The position numbers were made by a program, and so were the translations under genes. Of a DNA stretch of 64,000 bases, positions 42,407 through 50,281 are shown in pieces. The notes under the pieces are model-generated. The model was not told the origin of the DNA. It did no database searches and saw only the letters and a program-made list of their open reading frames with translations. Each line of letters starts with the position of its first letter. Within the stretch, counting starts at the first letter, position 1. Source of the DNA: CAG-217 sp963642245 (lineage in GTDB: Bacteria > Bacillota > Clostridia > Oscillospirales > Acutalibacteraceae); NCBI GenBank assembly GCA_963642245.1, contig CAVIFY010000009.1, positions 3,062 through 67,061 on the forward strand, in the 5' to 3' direction.

Positions 42407-44811
42407 TGGAGTACAATTTTAAGCAGATCGAAAAGAAGTGGCAAGACTATTGGTACGCCAACAACACCTTTGCAGCCAAGCAGGATTTTTCCCTGCCCAA
42501 GTATTACTGCCTGGTGGAGTTCCCGTACCCCTCCGGCCAGGGCCTGCATGTGGGTCACCCCCGCTCTTACACGGCGCTGGATATTGTGGCCCGCAAAAAG
42601 CGCTTGCAGGGCTACAATGTGCTGTACCCCATGGGCTGGGACGCCTTTGGCCTGCCTACGGAGAACTACGCCATTAAGAACCACATTCACCCGGAGATCG
42701 TGACCAAGAACAACATTGCTCACTTTAAGCAGCAGCTCCAGTCCCTGGGCTTTAGCTTTGACTGGACCCGGGAGATCAACACCACCGATCCGGAATACTA
42801 CAAGTGGACCCAGTGGATCTTCCTCCAGATGTTCAAAAAGGGCCTGGCTTATAAAAAGGAAATGGCCGTGAACTGGTGCACCTCCTGTAAGTGCGTGCTG
42901 GCCAATGAAGAAGTGGTCAACGGCGTGTGCGAGCGCTGCGGCAGCGAGGTGATCCGCAAGAACCAGAGCCAGTGGATGTTGAAGATCACTGCCTATGCCC
43001 AGCGGCTGGTAGACGATCTGGACGACCTGGACTTTATTGACCGGGTCAAGGTGCAGCAGAAGAACTGGATCGGCCGTTCCACCGGTGCAGAGGTAGACTT
43101 TGGCACCACTATGGGCGACACCCTGACCGTGTACACCACCCGGCCGGACACTCTGTTCGGCGCTACCTATATGGTCATTTCTCCCGAGCACCCGCTGATC
43201 GAGAAGTGGGCGGACCAGCTGGAGAACCTGGACGCAGTGCGCGCCTACCAGCAGGAGGCGGCCCACAAGTCCGACTTTGAGCGCACCGAGATGAATAAGG
43301 ACAAGACCGGCGTGCGCCTGCAAGGCGTAATGGGTATCAACCCGGTGAACGATACGGAGATCCCGATCTTCATTTCCGACTATGTACTGACCTCTTACGG
43401 CACCGGCGCCATTATGGCTGTGCCGGCCCACGATACCCGCGACTGGGAGTTTGCCAAGAAGTTTGACCTGCCCATTATTGAAGTGGTTGCAGGCGGCGAT
43501 GTGGAGAAAGAGGCGTTCACCGACTGCGCCACCGGCACTATGGTCAACTCCGACTTCCTGACCGGCCTGAGCGTAGAGGATGCCAAGAAGAAGATCATTG
43601 AGTGGCTGACCGCCCAGGGTAAGGGCCATGAGAAAGTGAACTTTAAGCTGCGCGACTGGGTGTTCAGCCGCCAGCGTTACTGGGGCGAGCCGATCCCCAT
43701 CGTTAAGTGCGACAAGTGCGGCTATGTGCCGCTGCCGGAGAGCGAGCTGCCCCTGCGCCTGCCTATGGTAGACAGCTATGAGCCTACGGACACCGGCGAA
43801 AGCCCCCTGGCCAAGATGACCGACTGGGTGAACACCACCTGCCCCTGTTGCGGCGGCCCGGCCAAGAGAGAGACGGACACCATGCCCCAGTGGGCCGGTT
43901 CCAGCTGGTACTTCCTGCGCTATATGGACCCCCACAATCCGGACGCTCTGGCCTCGCCGGAAGCCCTGAATTACTGGGCGCCGGTGGACTGGTACAACGG
44001 CGGTATGGAGCACACCACCCTGCATTTGCTGTACTCCCGCTTCTGGCACAAGTTCCTGTATGACATCGGCGTGGTGCCCACCAAGGAGCCGTACCAAAAG
44101 CGCACCTCCCACGGTATGATCCTGGGCCAGAATGGCGAGAAGATGAGTAAGTCCCGCGGCAATGTGGTGAACCCGGACGAGATCGTAGACCAGTACGGTG
44201 CAGACACCATGCGCCTCTACGAGATGTTCATTGGCGACTTTGAGAAGGCTGCCCCCTGGAACAGCGACTCCATCAAGGGCTGCAAGCGCTTTTTGGAGCG
44301 GTACTGGAACCTGCAAACCATGGTCACCCCGGAGGAGGATTACAGCGGTGAGCTGGAGACTCTGATGCACCAGACCATTCAAAAGGTGACGGAGGACATT
44401 GACCAGCTGAAGTGCAACACCGCCATTGCGGCGCTGATGACTCTGCTCAACAAAGTGTATGACAAGGGCAGCATTACCCGCGGCGAGCTGCGCACCATGA
44501 CCGTTCTTCTGAACCCCTTTGCCCCTCATGTCACGGAAGAAATGTGGGAAGTGGAGCAGTTCGGCGGTATGGTGCACGAGGCACAGTGGCCTGCATTTGA
44601 CCCGGCCAAGACCAAGGAGGACACGGTGGAGATCGTGCTCCAGGTGCTGGGCAAGGTGCGCTCCCGTATGACCATCAGCGCGGATATGCCCAAGGAGGAA
44701 GTGCTGGCCGCCGCCAAGACAGACAGCAAGATCGCCGCACTGCTGGAGGGCAAGACCATCAAGAAAGAGATCTATGTGCCCGGCAAGCTGGTGAACTTTG
44801 TTGCCATCTAA
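42406..44811 (+). CDS. leuS: Leucyl-tRNA synthetase
   Basis: Charges tRNA-Leu with leucine in the cytosol. 801 residues, normal for bacterial LeuRS. HIGH-type motif HVGH (48-51) in YPSGQGLHVGHPRSY; zinc-knuckle cysteines CTSCKCVLANEEVVNG; CP1 editing domain with TTRPDTLFGATYMVISPEHP; MVIL-type GMILGQNGEKMSKSRGN with KMSKS near 579-583; anticodon and C-terminal domains follow. GGAGG precedes the ATG, which overlaps the rsfS stop by one base. Last gene of the long housekeeping run, followed by a terminator. Confidence 0.97.
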   Translation: MEYNFKQIEKKWQDYWYANNTFAAKQDFSLPKYYCLVEFPYPSGQGLHVGHPRSYTALDIVARKKRLQGYNVLYPMGWDAFGLPTENYAIKNHIHPEIVTKNNIAHFKQQLQSLGFSFDWTREINTTDPEYYKWTQWIFLQMFKKGLAYKKEMAVNWCTSCKCVLANEEVVNGVCERCGSEVIRKNQSQWMLKITAYAQRLVDDLDDLDFIDRVKVQQKNWIGRSTGAEVDFGTTMGDTLTVYTTRPDTLFGATYMVISPEHPLIEKWADQLENLDAVRAYQQEAAHKSDFERTEMNKDKTGVRLQGVMGINPVNDTEIPIFISDYVLTSYGTGAIMAVPAHDTRDWEFAKKFDLPIIEVVAGGDVEKEAFTDCATGTMVNSDFLTGLSVEDAKKKIIEWLTAQGKGHEKVNFKLRDWVFSRQRYWGEPIPIVKCDKCGYVPLPESELPLRLPMVDSYEPTDTGESPLAKMTDWVNTTCPCCGGPAKRETDTMPQWAGSSWYFLRYMDPHNPDALASPEALNYWAPVDWYNGGMEHTTLHLLYSRFWHKFLYDIGVVPTKEPYQKRTSHGMILGQNGEKMSKSRGNVVNPDEIVDQYGADTMRLYEMFIGDFEKAAPWNSDSIKGCKRFLERYWNLQTMVTPEEDYSGELETLMHQTIQKVTEDIDQLKCNTAIAALMTLLNKVYDKGSITRGELRTMTVLLNPFAPHVTEEMWEVEQFGGMVHEAQWPAFDPAKTKEDTVEIVLQVLGKVRSRMTISADMPKEEVLAAAKTDSKIAALLEGKTIKKEIYVPGKLVNFVAI

Positions 44812-44845
44812 CGGCAAATACACACTGTAATAAATCACAGACTTT

Positions 44846-44892
44846 GGACGGCCCCGGCAGTGCAGAACTGCCCCGGTCGTCCTGTATTTTTT
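44846..44892 (+). terminator. Terminator after leuS
   Basis: Long stem GGACG(G)CC..CGGCAG (44846-44860) with CTGCC..CGG.CGTCC (44868-44882), then TGTATTTTTT. It closes the run that begins near 27050. Confidence 0.8.
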
Positions 44893-44899
44893 GCCGGAT

Positions 44900-44928
44900 T
44901 TGACCGAAAAGGGGATTTGTGCTATACT
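44900..44928 (+). promoter_or_regulatory. Promoter of the amidase-like/FN3 gene
   Basis: TTGACC (44900-44905), a 17-base spacer and TATACT (44923-44928), leaving a short leader of about 25 bases before the GTG start. Confidence 0.75.
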
Positions 44929-44958
44929 ATTTTGCAGATTTTTACAGGATGTGAGTGT

Positions 44959-46740
44959 GTGAAGAAAATACTAAGCGTATTTTTGGCCGCCTTATTTGTG
45001 CTATGTACAGCCTTTGCGGTGCCTGTGACCGCCGGTGCCGCCACCCGGCAGCATGTGGAGGACGCGCTGGAGACCTTGCAGACCAAGACCGGCTATATCC
45101 CCGGCAAGTCCGCCAAGGTGGTGGGCAACTGCTTTGGCTTTGTGTCCGCCGTGTGCAAGGAGTTGTACGGCGTGACTTATGAGAATGAGCAAATGCGCGG
45201 CTCCTATCGCTATAATCATACGGGCAATTACTACACCGTGGCCAGCAAGACCTTTTCTGCCGCCACCACCACGGCCAAGCAAAAGACGGTGGCCCGCCAG
45301 GTGATGGACTTTTTGCTGGACAATGCGGCCGCCGGGGATGTGATCTCCTACGGCTGCGCCAATGACAGCACCCGCCATATGCACACCGCCATGGTACAGC
45401 ATGTGGACACGGAGAAAATCCTCCTTTACCATTCCAACTACGCCAGCGGCAATTACACCCCCGCCGCCTGCCATGTGGACACGGTGTACTGGGACAGCTT
45501 TTTGGACAGCCCCAATACTAATATTAAGGATAAAAACGGCGATGTGACCTCGCTGAATAAATTTTTCGGCGCGCCTATGAGTTGCGGCAACGGTATGGGC
45601 CTGTCCCTGAACCGCTACAGCAAGCTGACCTCCAAGTATTATTTGGACGAGTGCACCCTGGCGGCGCCCACCATCTCTACAGAGCGGAAAAGCTGCACCT
45701 CCATTCGCTACACCTGGGGCGCGGTGGACGGCGCGGAGAGCTATACTTATTCCGTAACGGACGCCCAGGGCAAAATGCTGGTCAAGGCCCACACCACCAC
45801 GGATACGGCAGTCACCGTAACCGGCCTGACCACCGGAGAAAAGTACACCTTTACCCTGGCGGCCAACGCCACGGACCGCAGCGGTCAAAGCGCCAGCAAC
45901 ACCATTACCTGCCTGCCCCCGGCTCCGTCTAAGCCCCGGGTCAGCGCCGGGGACGAGGGCGTAGCTGTCAGCTGGACCACCCGCACGGATGTGGACGGCT
46001 ACCAGGTGTTTCGCAGCACGGCAAAGAACGGCACCTTTGACCTGATCGCCACGGTGACGGATCCTGCGCAGAATACTTATGTAGACGATGAGATCAAGGC
46101 GAATACCACCTATTATTATAAGGTGCGCCGCTATGTGCACACCGGGGACGGCAACGCCGCCTATTCCAATCGCTCGACCGTAACGGACGGCGTGGGCGTG
46201 CAGCTGGGCGTGCCCGGCAGTATCGCCACCACCCGCACCGGCACCACCGCCATTCGGATGAACTGGAAGTCCACGGAGCACGCGGTGCGCTACACCGTTG
46301 CCTATCGGTTAAAGGGCAGCAGCAAGTGGACCTATTACACCACCACGGCCTGCAACTATACCTTTAAGAATTTGAAGGTGAAGAGCACCTACCAGTTCCG
46401 GGTACAGGCGGTCAGCCCCTTTGGCGCCGGCGCGTACAGTGCCACGGTGTCCAAGCAGGCTTTGCCCCCAACCCCCGGCAGTGTGAAAGTGCAGCGCCTG
46501 AGCACCAAGTCTGCCAAGATCAGCTGGAGCAAGTCCCAGGGCTTTACCGGCTATTACATTCTCCGGGCTACGGACAAGAACTTTAAGAAGAATGTAAAGA
46601 AGATCACCGTAAAGAGCAACACAGCCCTGAGCTATACGGACAAAACTGTGAAAAAGGGCACCCGCTATTATTACAAGGTCTGCCGCTATACCGGCAAGAC
46701 CAGCGGCAGTTATTCCAAGGCTGTCAGCGTAAAAATCTGA
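44959..46740 (+). CDS. Secreted amidase-like (NlpC/P60-CHAP type) protein with FN3 domains
   Basis: 593 residues with a signal peptide ending near TAGAATRQ (about 27-34). The N-terminal domain (about 35-215) looks like a cysteine peptidase/amidase: Cys58 in GNCFGFVSAVC, a histidine cluster RHMHTAMVQHV (His140/His142) and LYHSNYASG as a possible third site. This is my reading of the pattern, not a firm family match. It is followed by about four fibronectin III-like modules (from about 235), each with the YT(F/V) and YYYKVRRY patterns. The GTG start has AGGA ten bases upstream and lies just downstream of the promoter. A peptidoglycan or surface-glycan target is inferred. Confidence 0.7.
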   Translation: MKKILSVFLAALFVLCTAFAVPVTAGAATRQHVEDALETLQTKTGYIPGKSAKVVGNCFGFVSAVCKELYGVTYENEQMRGSYRYNHTGNYYTVASKTFSAATTTAKQKTVARQVMDFLLDNAAAGDVISYGCANDSTRHMHTAMVQHVDTEKILLYHSNYASGNYTPAACHVDTVYWDSFLDSPNTNIKDKNGDVTSLNKFFGAPMSCGNGMGLSLNRYSKLTSKYYLDECTLAAPTISTERKSCTSIRYTWGAVDGAESYTYSVTDAQGKMLVKAHTTTDTAVTVTGLTTGEKYTFTLAANATDRSGQSASNTITCLPPAPSKPRVSAGDEGVAVSWTTRTDVDGYQVFRSTAKNGTFDLIATVTDPAQNTYVDDEIKANTTYYYKVRRYVHTGDGNAAYSNRSTVTDGVGVQLGVPGSIATTRTGTTAIRMNWKSTEHAVRYTVAYRLKGSSKWTYYTTTACNYTFKNLKVKSTYQFRVQAVSPFGAGAYSATVSKQALPPTPGSVKVQRLSTKSAKISWSKSQGFTGYYILRATDKNFKKNVKKITVKSNTALSYTDKTVKKGTRYYYKVCRYTGKTSGSYSKAVSVKI

Positions 46741-46750
46741 TTTTGCGGCG

Positions 46751-46778
46751 AAAAAGGCGGCGAGACGCTGCCTTTTTG
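46751..46778 (+). terminator. Terminator after the amidase-like/FN3 gene
   Basis: AAAAAGGCGGCG (46751-46762) pairs with CGCTGCCTTTTT (46766-46777), whose arm provides the T-run. Confidence 0.8.
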
Positions 46779-46808
46779 CAAGTATTTAGACATTTTTTGA
46801 TATTATGC

Positions 46809-46837
46809 TTGACAATCCGTCGGTTATTGTTTATAAT
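46809..46837 (+). promoter_or_regulatory. Consensus promoter of rpsU
   Basis: TTGACA (46809-46814), a 17-base spacer and TATAAT (46832-46837). One of the two best promoter matches in the window, as expected for a ribosomal protein gene. Confidence 0.9.
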
Positions 46838-46900
46838 CTTTGCGGATATGAAAAGAGTATTCAAATACCCCTGCCAAACAGGTCGGAGGGAGGGAATTTA

Positions 46901-47077
46901 ATGAGCCAGGTTAGAGTTAAAGAGAACGAATCTCTTGACAGCGCACTGCGTCGCTTTAAGCGTCAGACTTCTCGTGACGGTATCATCCAGGAAGTCCGCA
47001 AAAGAGAGCATTATGAGAAGCCCTCTGTTGCCCGCAAAAAGAAGAGCGAGGCTGCTCGTAAAAGAAAGTACAAATAA
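46901..47077 (+). CDS. rpsU: 30S ribosomal protein S21
   Basis: 58 residues, highly basic. Start MSQVRVKENESLDSALRRFK and C-terminal ARKKKSEAARKRKYK are typical of S21. S21 helps mRNA pairing with 16S rRNA at initiation. GGAGGGAGGG precedes the ATG. It has its own strong promoter and a terminator. Confidence 0.97.
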   Translation: MSQVRVKENESLDSALRRFKRQTSRDGIIQEVRKREHYEKPSVARKKKSEAARKRKYK

Positions 47078-47093
47078 GCTACATATTATTTGT

Positions 47094-47124
47094 GGGAGCG
47101 TGTCTTTACGCTCCCGTTTCTTTT
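47094..47124 (+). terminator. Terminator after rpsU
   Basis: GGGAGCGT (47094-47101) pairs with ACGCTCCC (47108-47115), then GTTTCTTTT. aroQ begins 17 bases later, so some read-through into aroQ is possible. Confidence 0.8.
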
Positions 47125-47140
47125 ATACGGAGGTAGGAAG

Positions 47141-47578
47141 ATGAAAAAAATTCTTGTGATGAACGGCCCCAATTTGAACTTGACCGGTATTCGCAAACAG
47201 AATGTGTACGGCGCCGAGACCCTGGAGGACATTAACCGGGAGCTGGCCGCCTATGGCGAGGGCAAGGGCGTGCAGGTGGATTTTTACCAGAGCAACCACG
47301 AGGGCGCGCTGATCGACAAGATCCACGCCAGCCGCACGGACTATGACGGCGTGGTGCTCAATGCGGGCGCCTATACCCATTATTCTTACGCCATTCGGGA
47401 CGCCATTGAGGCGGTGCAGGACTTTACCCCCTATGTGGAGGTGCACATGAGCGATATTCACCAGCGGGAGGATTTTCGCCATATTTCCGTGCTGACCCCG
47501 GTGTGCGTGAAGCAAATTTGCGGTTTTGGCAAAGACAGTTACAAAATGGGTATTGATTTATTATTGGAAATACTGTAA
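47141..47578 (+). CDS. aroQ: 3-dehydroquinate dehydratase, type II
   Basis: Third step of the shikimate pathway, 3-dehydroquinate to 3-dehydroshikimate. 145 residues, standard for the dodecameric type II enzyme. Seen: ILVMNGPNLNLTG (4-16), catalytic Tyr23 in NVYG, YQSNHEG (49-55), NAGAYTHYSYAIRDAI and EVHMSDIHQRE with the active-site His. Start by AGGTAGGAAG just before the ATG. efp follows after 46 bases; aroQ-efp adjacency is common in Clostridia and Bacilli. Confidence 0.96.
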   Translation: MKKILVMNGPNLNLTGIRKQNVYGAETLEDINRELAAYGEGKGVQVDFYQSNHEGALIDKIHASRTDYDGVVLNAGAYTHYSYAIRDAIEAVQDFTPYVEVHMSDIHQREDFRHISVLTPVCVKQICGFGKDSYKMGIDLLLEIL

Positions 47579-47624
47579 AATATCCTTGTTATGTATTACA
47601 GATTACTTTTGGAGGTAAACTTAT

Positions 47625-48182
47625 ATGGTATCAGCAGGTGATTTCAGAAACGGCGTGACCTTTGAAGAGGACGGCAATGTGCTCCAGGTTGTGGAGTTCC
47701 AGCATGTAAAGCCCGGTAAAGGCGCCGCTTTTGTTCGTACGAAGGTAAAGAATGTGATTACCGGTTCTGTGGTGGAGAAGAGCTACAACCCCACCGCCAA
47801 GTTCCCCACCGCTTACATTGAGCGCAAGGAAATGGTGTATTCTTACAACGACGACGGCCTGTATTATTTCATGGACCAGGAGACTTTTGATATGGTGCCG
47901 GTGAACGGCTCCGACCTGTCCGACAACTTCAAGTTCGTAAAGGAGAACGACATCTGCCGTATCCTGTCCTACAAGGGCAAGGTATTCGGCGTGGAGCCGC
48001 CCACCTTTGTGGTACTGGAGGTCACCAAGACCGAGCCGGGCATTAAGGGCAACACCGCTACCAACACCTTGAAGCCCGCCACCGTTGAGACCGGCGCCGA
48101 GATCCGCGTGCCGCTGTTCATCAACGAGGGCGACAAGATCCGCGTAGATACCCGCACCTGCGAGTATATGGAAAGAGCATAA
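47625..48182 (+). CDS. efp: Elongation factor P
   Basis: Relieves ribosome stalling at polyproline stretches. 185 residues, three OB/KOW-type domains. The tip loop of domain I is KPGKGAAFVRTKVKN with Lys32, the position modified in many species. No modification enzymes (EpmA/EpmB or EarP) are in the window. C-terminal signature PLFINEGDKIRVDTRT. TTGGAGG precedes the ATG. Confidence 0.97.
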   Translation: MVSAGDFRNGVTFEEDGNVLQVVEFQHVKPGKGAAFVRTKVKNVITGSVVEKSYNPTAKFPTAYIERKEMVYSYNDDGLYYFMDQETFDMVPVNGSDLSDNFKFVKENDICRILSYKGKVFGVEPPTFVVLEVTKTEPGIKGNTATNTLKPATVETGAEIRVPLFINEGDKIRVDTRTCEYMERA

Positions 48183-48218
48183 ACCCCAATAACAATATTT
48201 TGTAAAGGAGACCGCACG

Positions 48219-48653
48219 ATGGATACAACGGAGAGCCTGGGCTACCTGAAGGGCCTGCTGGACGGCATGGACCTGGATGAGTCCAAAAAAGAGACCAAGA
48301 TCTACAGAGCCATGATCGGCGTACTGGAGAACCTGGCAGAAGATGTAAACGACCTGACCGACGGCGTGGAGATGATGGCAGATCAGCTGGACGCTGTGGA
48401 CGAGGATCTGGGCGATGTGGAGGAGTACCTCTACGGCGACGAGGACGACGATGACTGCGACTGCGGTTGCTGTGATGACGACGAGGACGAGTGCCAGGAG
48501 TTTGAGATCGAGTGCCCCGCTTGCCACGAGACCTTTGTGGTGGATGAGGACACCGTGCTGGACGGCTCTATGGAGTGCCCGGCCTGCGGCGAGACCCTGG
48601 AGTTTGAGGTCACCTGTGAGGACGACGAGGACCAGGACGCCGATCAGGACTGA
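48219..48653 (+). CDS. CD1247-like acidic protein with zinc ribbon
   Basis: 144 residues. The N-terminal helical part (ESLGYLKGLLDGMDLDESKK, then AEDVNDLTDGVEMMADQL) matches the small clostridial family named after CD1247, whose function is unknown. A very acidic Cys-rich linker follows (GDEDDDDCDCGCCDDDEDEC, about 69-88), then a zinc ribbon with CPACHE and CPACGE pairs (about 95-125) and an acidic tail. The CDCGCC cluster could bind metal (inference). AAAGGAG precedes the start; it lies 36 bases after efp and ends at a strong terminator. Confidence 0.78.
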   Translation: MDTTESLGYLKGLLDGMDLDESKKETKIYRAMIGVLENLAEDVNDLTDGVEMMADQLDAVDEDLGDVEEYLYGDEDDDDCDCGCCDDDEDECQEFEIECPACHETFVVDEDTVLDGSMECPACGETLEFEVTCEDDEDQDADQD

Positions 48654-48669
48654 TCTAAGCAGAAAAAAC

Positions 48670-48709
48670 GGACCCGAAGCGGTTTTGCCGCCTTGGGTCC
48701 TTGTTTTTT
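48670..48709 (+). terminator. Terminator after the efp/CD1247-like genes
   Basis: GGACCC (48670-48675) pairs with GGGTCC (48695-48700), with an inner AAGCGG / CCGCCTT stem, then TTGTTTTTT. Confidence 0.85.
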
Positions 48710-48721
48710 GGCATAACTTAG

Positions 48722-48750
48722 TAAAAATAAGCCCTGCCGTTTGGCAGGGC
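48722..48750 (-). terminator. Terminator of the leftward J-domain operon
   Basis: GCCCTGCC (48731-48738) pairs with GGCAGGGC (48743-48750); read leftward it is followed by TTATTTTTAC. It lies eight bases beyond the stop at 48758. Confidence 0.75.
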
Positions 48751-48757
48751 GTTTGTT

Positions 48758-49198
48758 TTATCCGTGCACATGCACGGTAAAGTTCTTGTGGCAGTGGGGG
48801 CAGTTGACGGTGTGCTTGCCTTTTTTGCGGGGCAGGCGCAGCACCGCTTTGCAGCCGGGGCATTTCTTAAACACATGGGTCTTGCGGAACTTCCATTTGT
48901 CCCGCAGCAGGCGGCTCTCTCGCCGCACCGGAGCGGTCAGGGCCAGCCAGCGGGCGTTCTCTCGCTGCCGGGCGGTAATGTTGCGGGAGAAGGAGCGGAA
49001 GATGGCGTAGATCAGCACCGCCAGGGAAAGGATCCACAGCACGGTATAGACCGGGCGGGACACCCGGGCAAAGGCGCTGCCCACGATCACCAGCACCAGG
49101 TAGATTACCAGGAGGGCTTTATACAGGGCGTCTATGCCGTAGCGACCGACCATGCTCTGCTGCATTTTGTAGCCCATTTGTCTGAATTTTTCTTTCAT
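48758..49198 (-). CDS. Small membrane protein with C-terminal zinc ribbon
   Basis: 146 residues. Two hydrophobic segments (about 24-43 and 50-70) follow an amphipathic N-terminus (KEKFRQMGYKMQQSMVGRYG). The C-terminal cytosolic part is basic and ends in a zinc ribbon, KKCPGCKAVLRLPRKKGK then VNCPHCHKNFTVHVHG. AAAGGACA precedes the chosen ATG; earlier in-frame codons overlap the J-domain gene. Encoded 31 bases after the J-domain protein in the same leftward operon. Function unknown; zinc-ribbon/J-domain partners suggest a joint membrane chaperone or assembly role. Confidence 0.72.
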   Translation of the reverse strand: MKEKFRQMGYKMQQSMVGRYGIDALYKALLVIYLVLVIVGSAFARVSRPVYTVLWILSLAVLIYAIFRSFSRNITARQRENARWLALTAPVRRESRLLRDKWKFRKTHVFKKCPGCKAVLRLPRKKGKHTVNCPHCHKNFTVHVHG

Positions 49199-49229
49199 AA
49201 AACGGATTGTCCTTTCAAACTCTGTACGG

Positions 49230-50075
49230 TCACGCCCCGGCAGAGGAGCCGCTGGCCTGACCAAAGGCGCTGCCTCCGCTGTCCTGACTGCCGCTGTAAG
49301 CGTACTGACCGCTGTTGCCGCTTTGGTTGTCGCTTTGGCCGCTGTCTGCGCTTTGGCTGTAACTGTATGCGTTGCCCGGCGATACATCGTAGTGCTGGTA
49401 CTGGCTGCTCCAACTCATCAGGGAGGTGATCCCCAGGATCACCAGGCGGATAATAAAGATCACCAGCGCCACCCGCAGGATGGTCAGCAGGCAGCCCCCT
49501 TGGCGGCGCACCGGGCGGCTTTGCTGCCGATGGGTGCCGGTGCTCCCTGCCCCTGCGGTGTAGGCGGAGAAGTCAAAGAACGAGAACGGGTCAAAGCCAA
49601 AGCCCAAGGGATTGATCCCCTGGCGAATGCTGTTGTAGGCGCTTTGGTAATTGGCGTTGTTCGGCTCTCGGTTCACGGCAATGCGAATGTTTGCCATGGC
49701 CTTTTCCTGATCGCCGTAGCCCATATAGGCCAGGGCGGCCAGGTAGTACCAGCGGGTATCGCTCTTGTCCATATTACCCAGCAGGTTAATGGCCTGTGCA
49801 TATTGACCGTGGTTGATAAAGTTCACCACGGCGGTATAGTAATCGCTGCCGGCGTCTGCGCTGCGGCCGCTGCCGGCAGAGGTGCTCCCGGCGGCGGTGC
49901 CGTTCTTAATGGCGTCAAAGGCGGCGTTCACCTCTGCCATCTTGGCCTCGGCCACATGGTCCCCCGGGTTCAGGTCCGGGTGGTACTTTTTGGCCAGGCG
50001 CTTGTAGGCACGGGTGCATTCCGCCAGATCGGCGCCGTTGGGCACGCCCAGCACCTGATAAGGATTTTGTGTCAT
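49230..50075 (-). CDS. Membrane-anchored J-domain protein
   Basis: 281 residues. N-terminal J domain (about 1-60) with NPYQVLGVPNGADLAECTRA and the HPD motif in KKYHPDLNPGD, so it should stimulate a DnaK-type ATPase. Middle region (about 85-165) contains TPR-like helices (GQYAQAINLLGNM, WYYLAALAYMGYGDQEKAM). A transmembrane helix (about 205-228) is followed by a Ser/Gln/Gly/Tyr-rich tail that is probably disordered. It lacks the zinc-finger and C-terminal domains of true DnaJ, so it is a specialised co-chaperone. First gene of the leftward pair. Confidence 0.8.
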   Translation of the reverse strand: MTQNPYQVLGVPNGADLAECTRAYKRLAKKYHPDLNPGDHVAEAKMAEVNAAFDAIKNGTAAGSTSAGSGRSADAGSDYYTAVVNFINHGQYAQAINLLGNMDKSDTRWYYLAALAYMGYGDQEKAMANIRIAVNREPNNANYQSAYNSIRQGINPLGFGFDPFSFFDFSAYTAGAGSTGTHRQQSRPVRRQGGCLLTILRVALVIFIIRLVILGITSLMSWSSQYQHYDVSPGNAYSYSQSADSGQSDNQSGNSGQYAYSGSQDSGGSAFGQASGSSAGA

Positions 50076-50107
50076 ACTGCCTCGCTTGTGTTTCTTAGAT
50101 TGCTTCT

Positions 50108-50116
50108 ACTATACCA
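50108..50116 (-). promoter_or_regulatory. Extended -10 promoter of the J-domain operon
   Basis: Read leftward: TG-G-TATAGT (50116-50108), an extended -10 element about 33 bases before the start codon. No good -35 box is seen. Confidence 0.35.
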
Positions 50117-50220
50117 CGGATTTTTGACCAATTTATGACCAAATGAAGAAGAAAATCCGCCCACTTGTAAAGGATTTGTAAACCCCGTCGGCAAAAGAGA
50201 CTGTTTTTGCCCGGTTTGTC

Positions 50221-50249
50221 TTGTATTCGGGTCCAAAATTTGGTAAACT
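50221..50249 (+). promoter_or_regulatory. Promoter of the PAP2-tautomerase genes
   Basis: TTGTAT (50221-50226), a 17-base spacer and TAAACT (50244-50249), about 33 bases before the PAP2 start. Confidence 0.55.
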
Positions 50250-50281
50250 GGGGGTGTAAATTACAGAAAAGGGGTTTTTCT

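Noticed and set aside
42337..44838. Long minus-strand open frame opposite leuS
   Set aside because: Spans the whole of leuS, which has all its synthetase motifs on the plus strand; no start site or recognisable domain.
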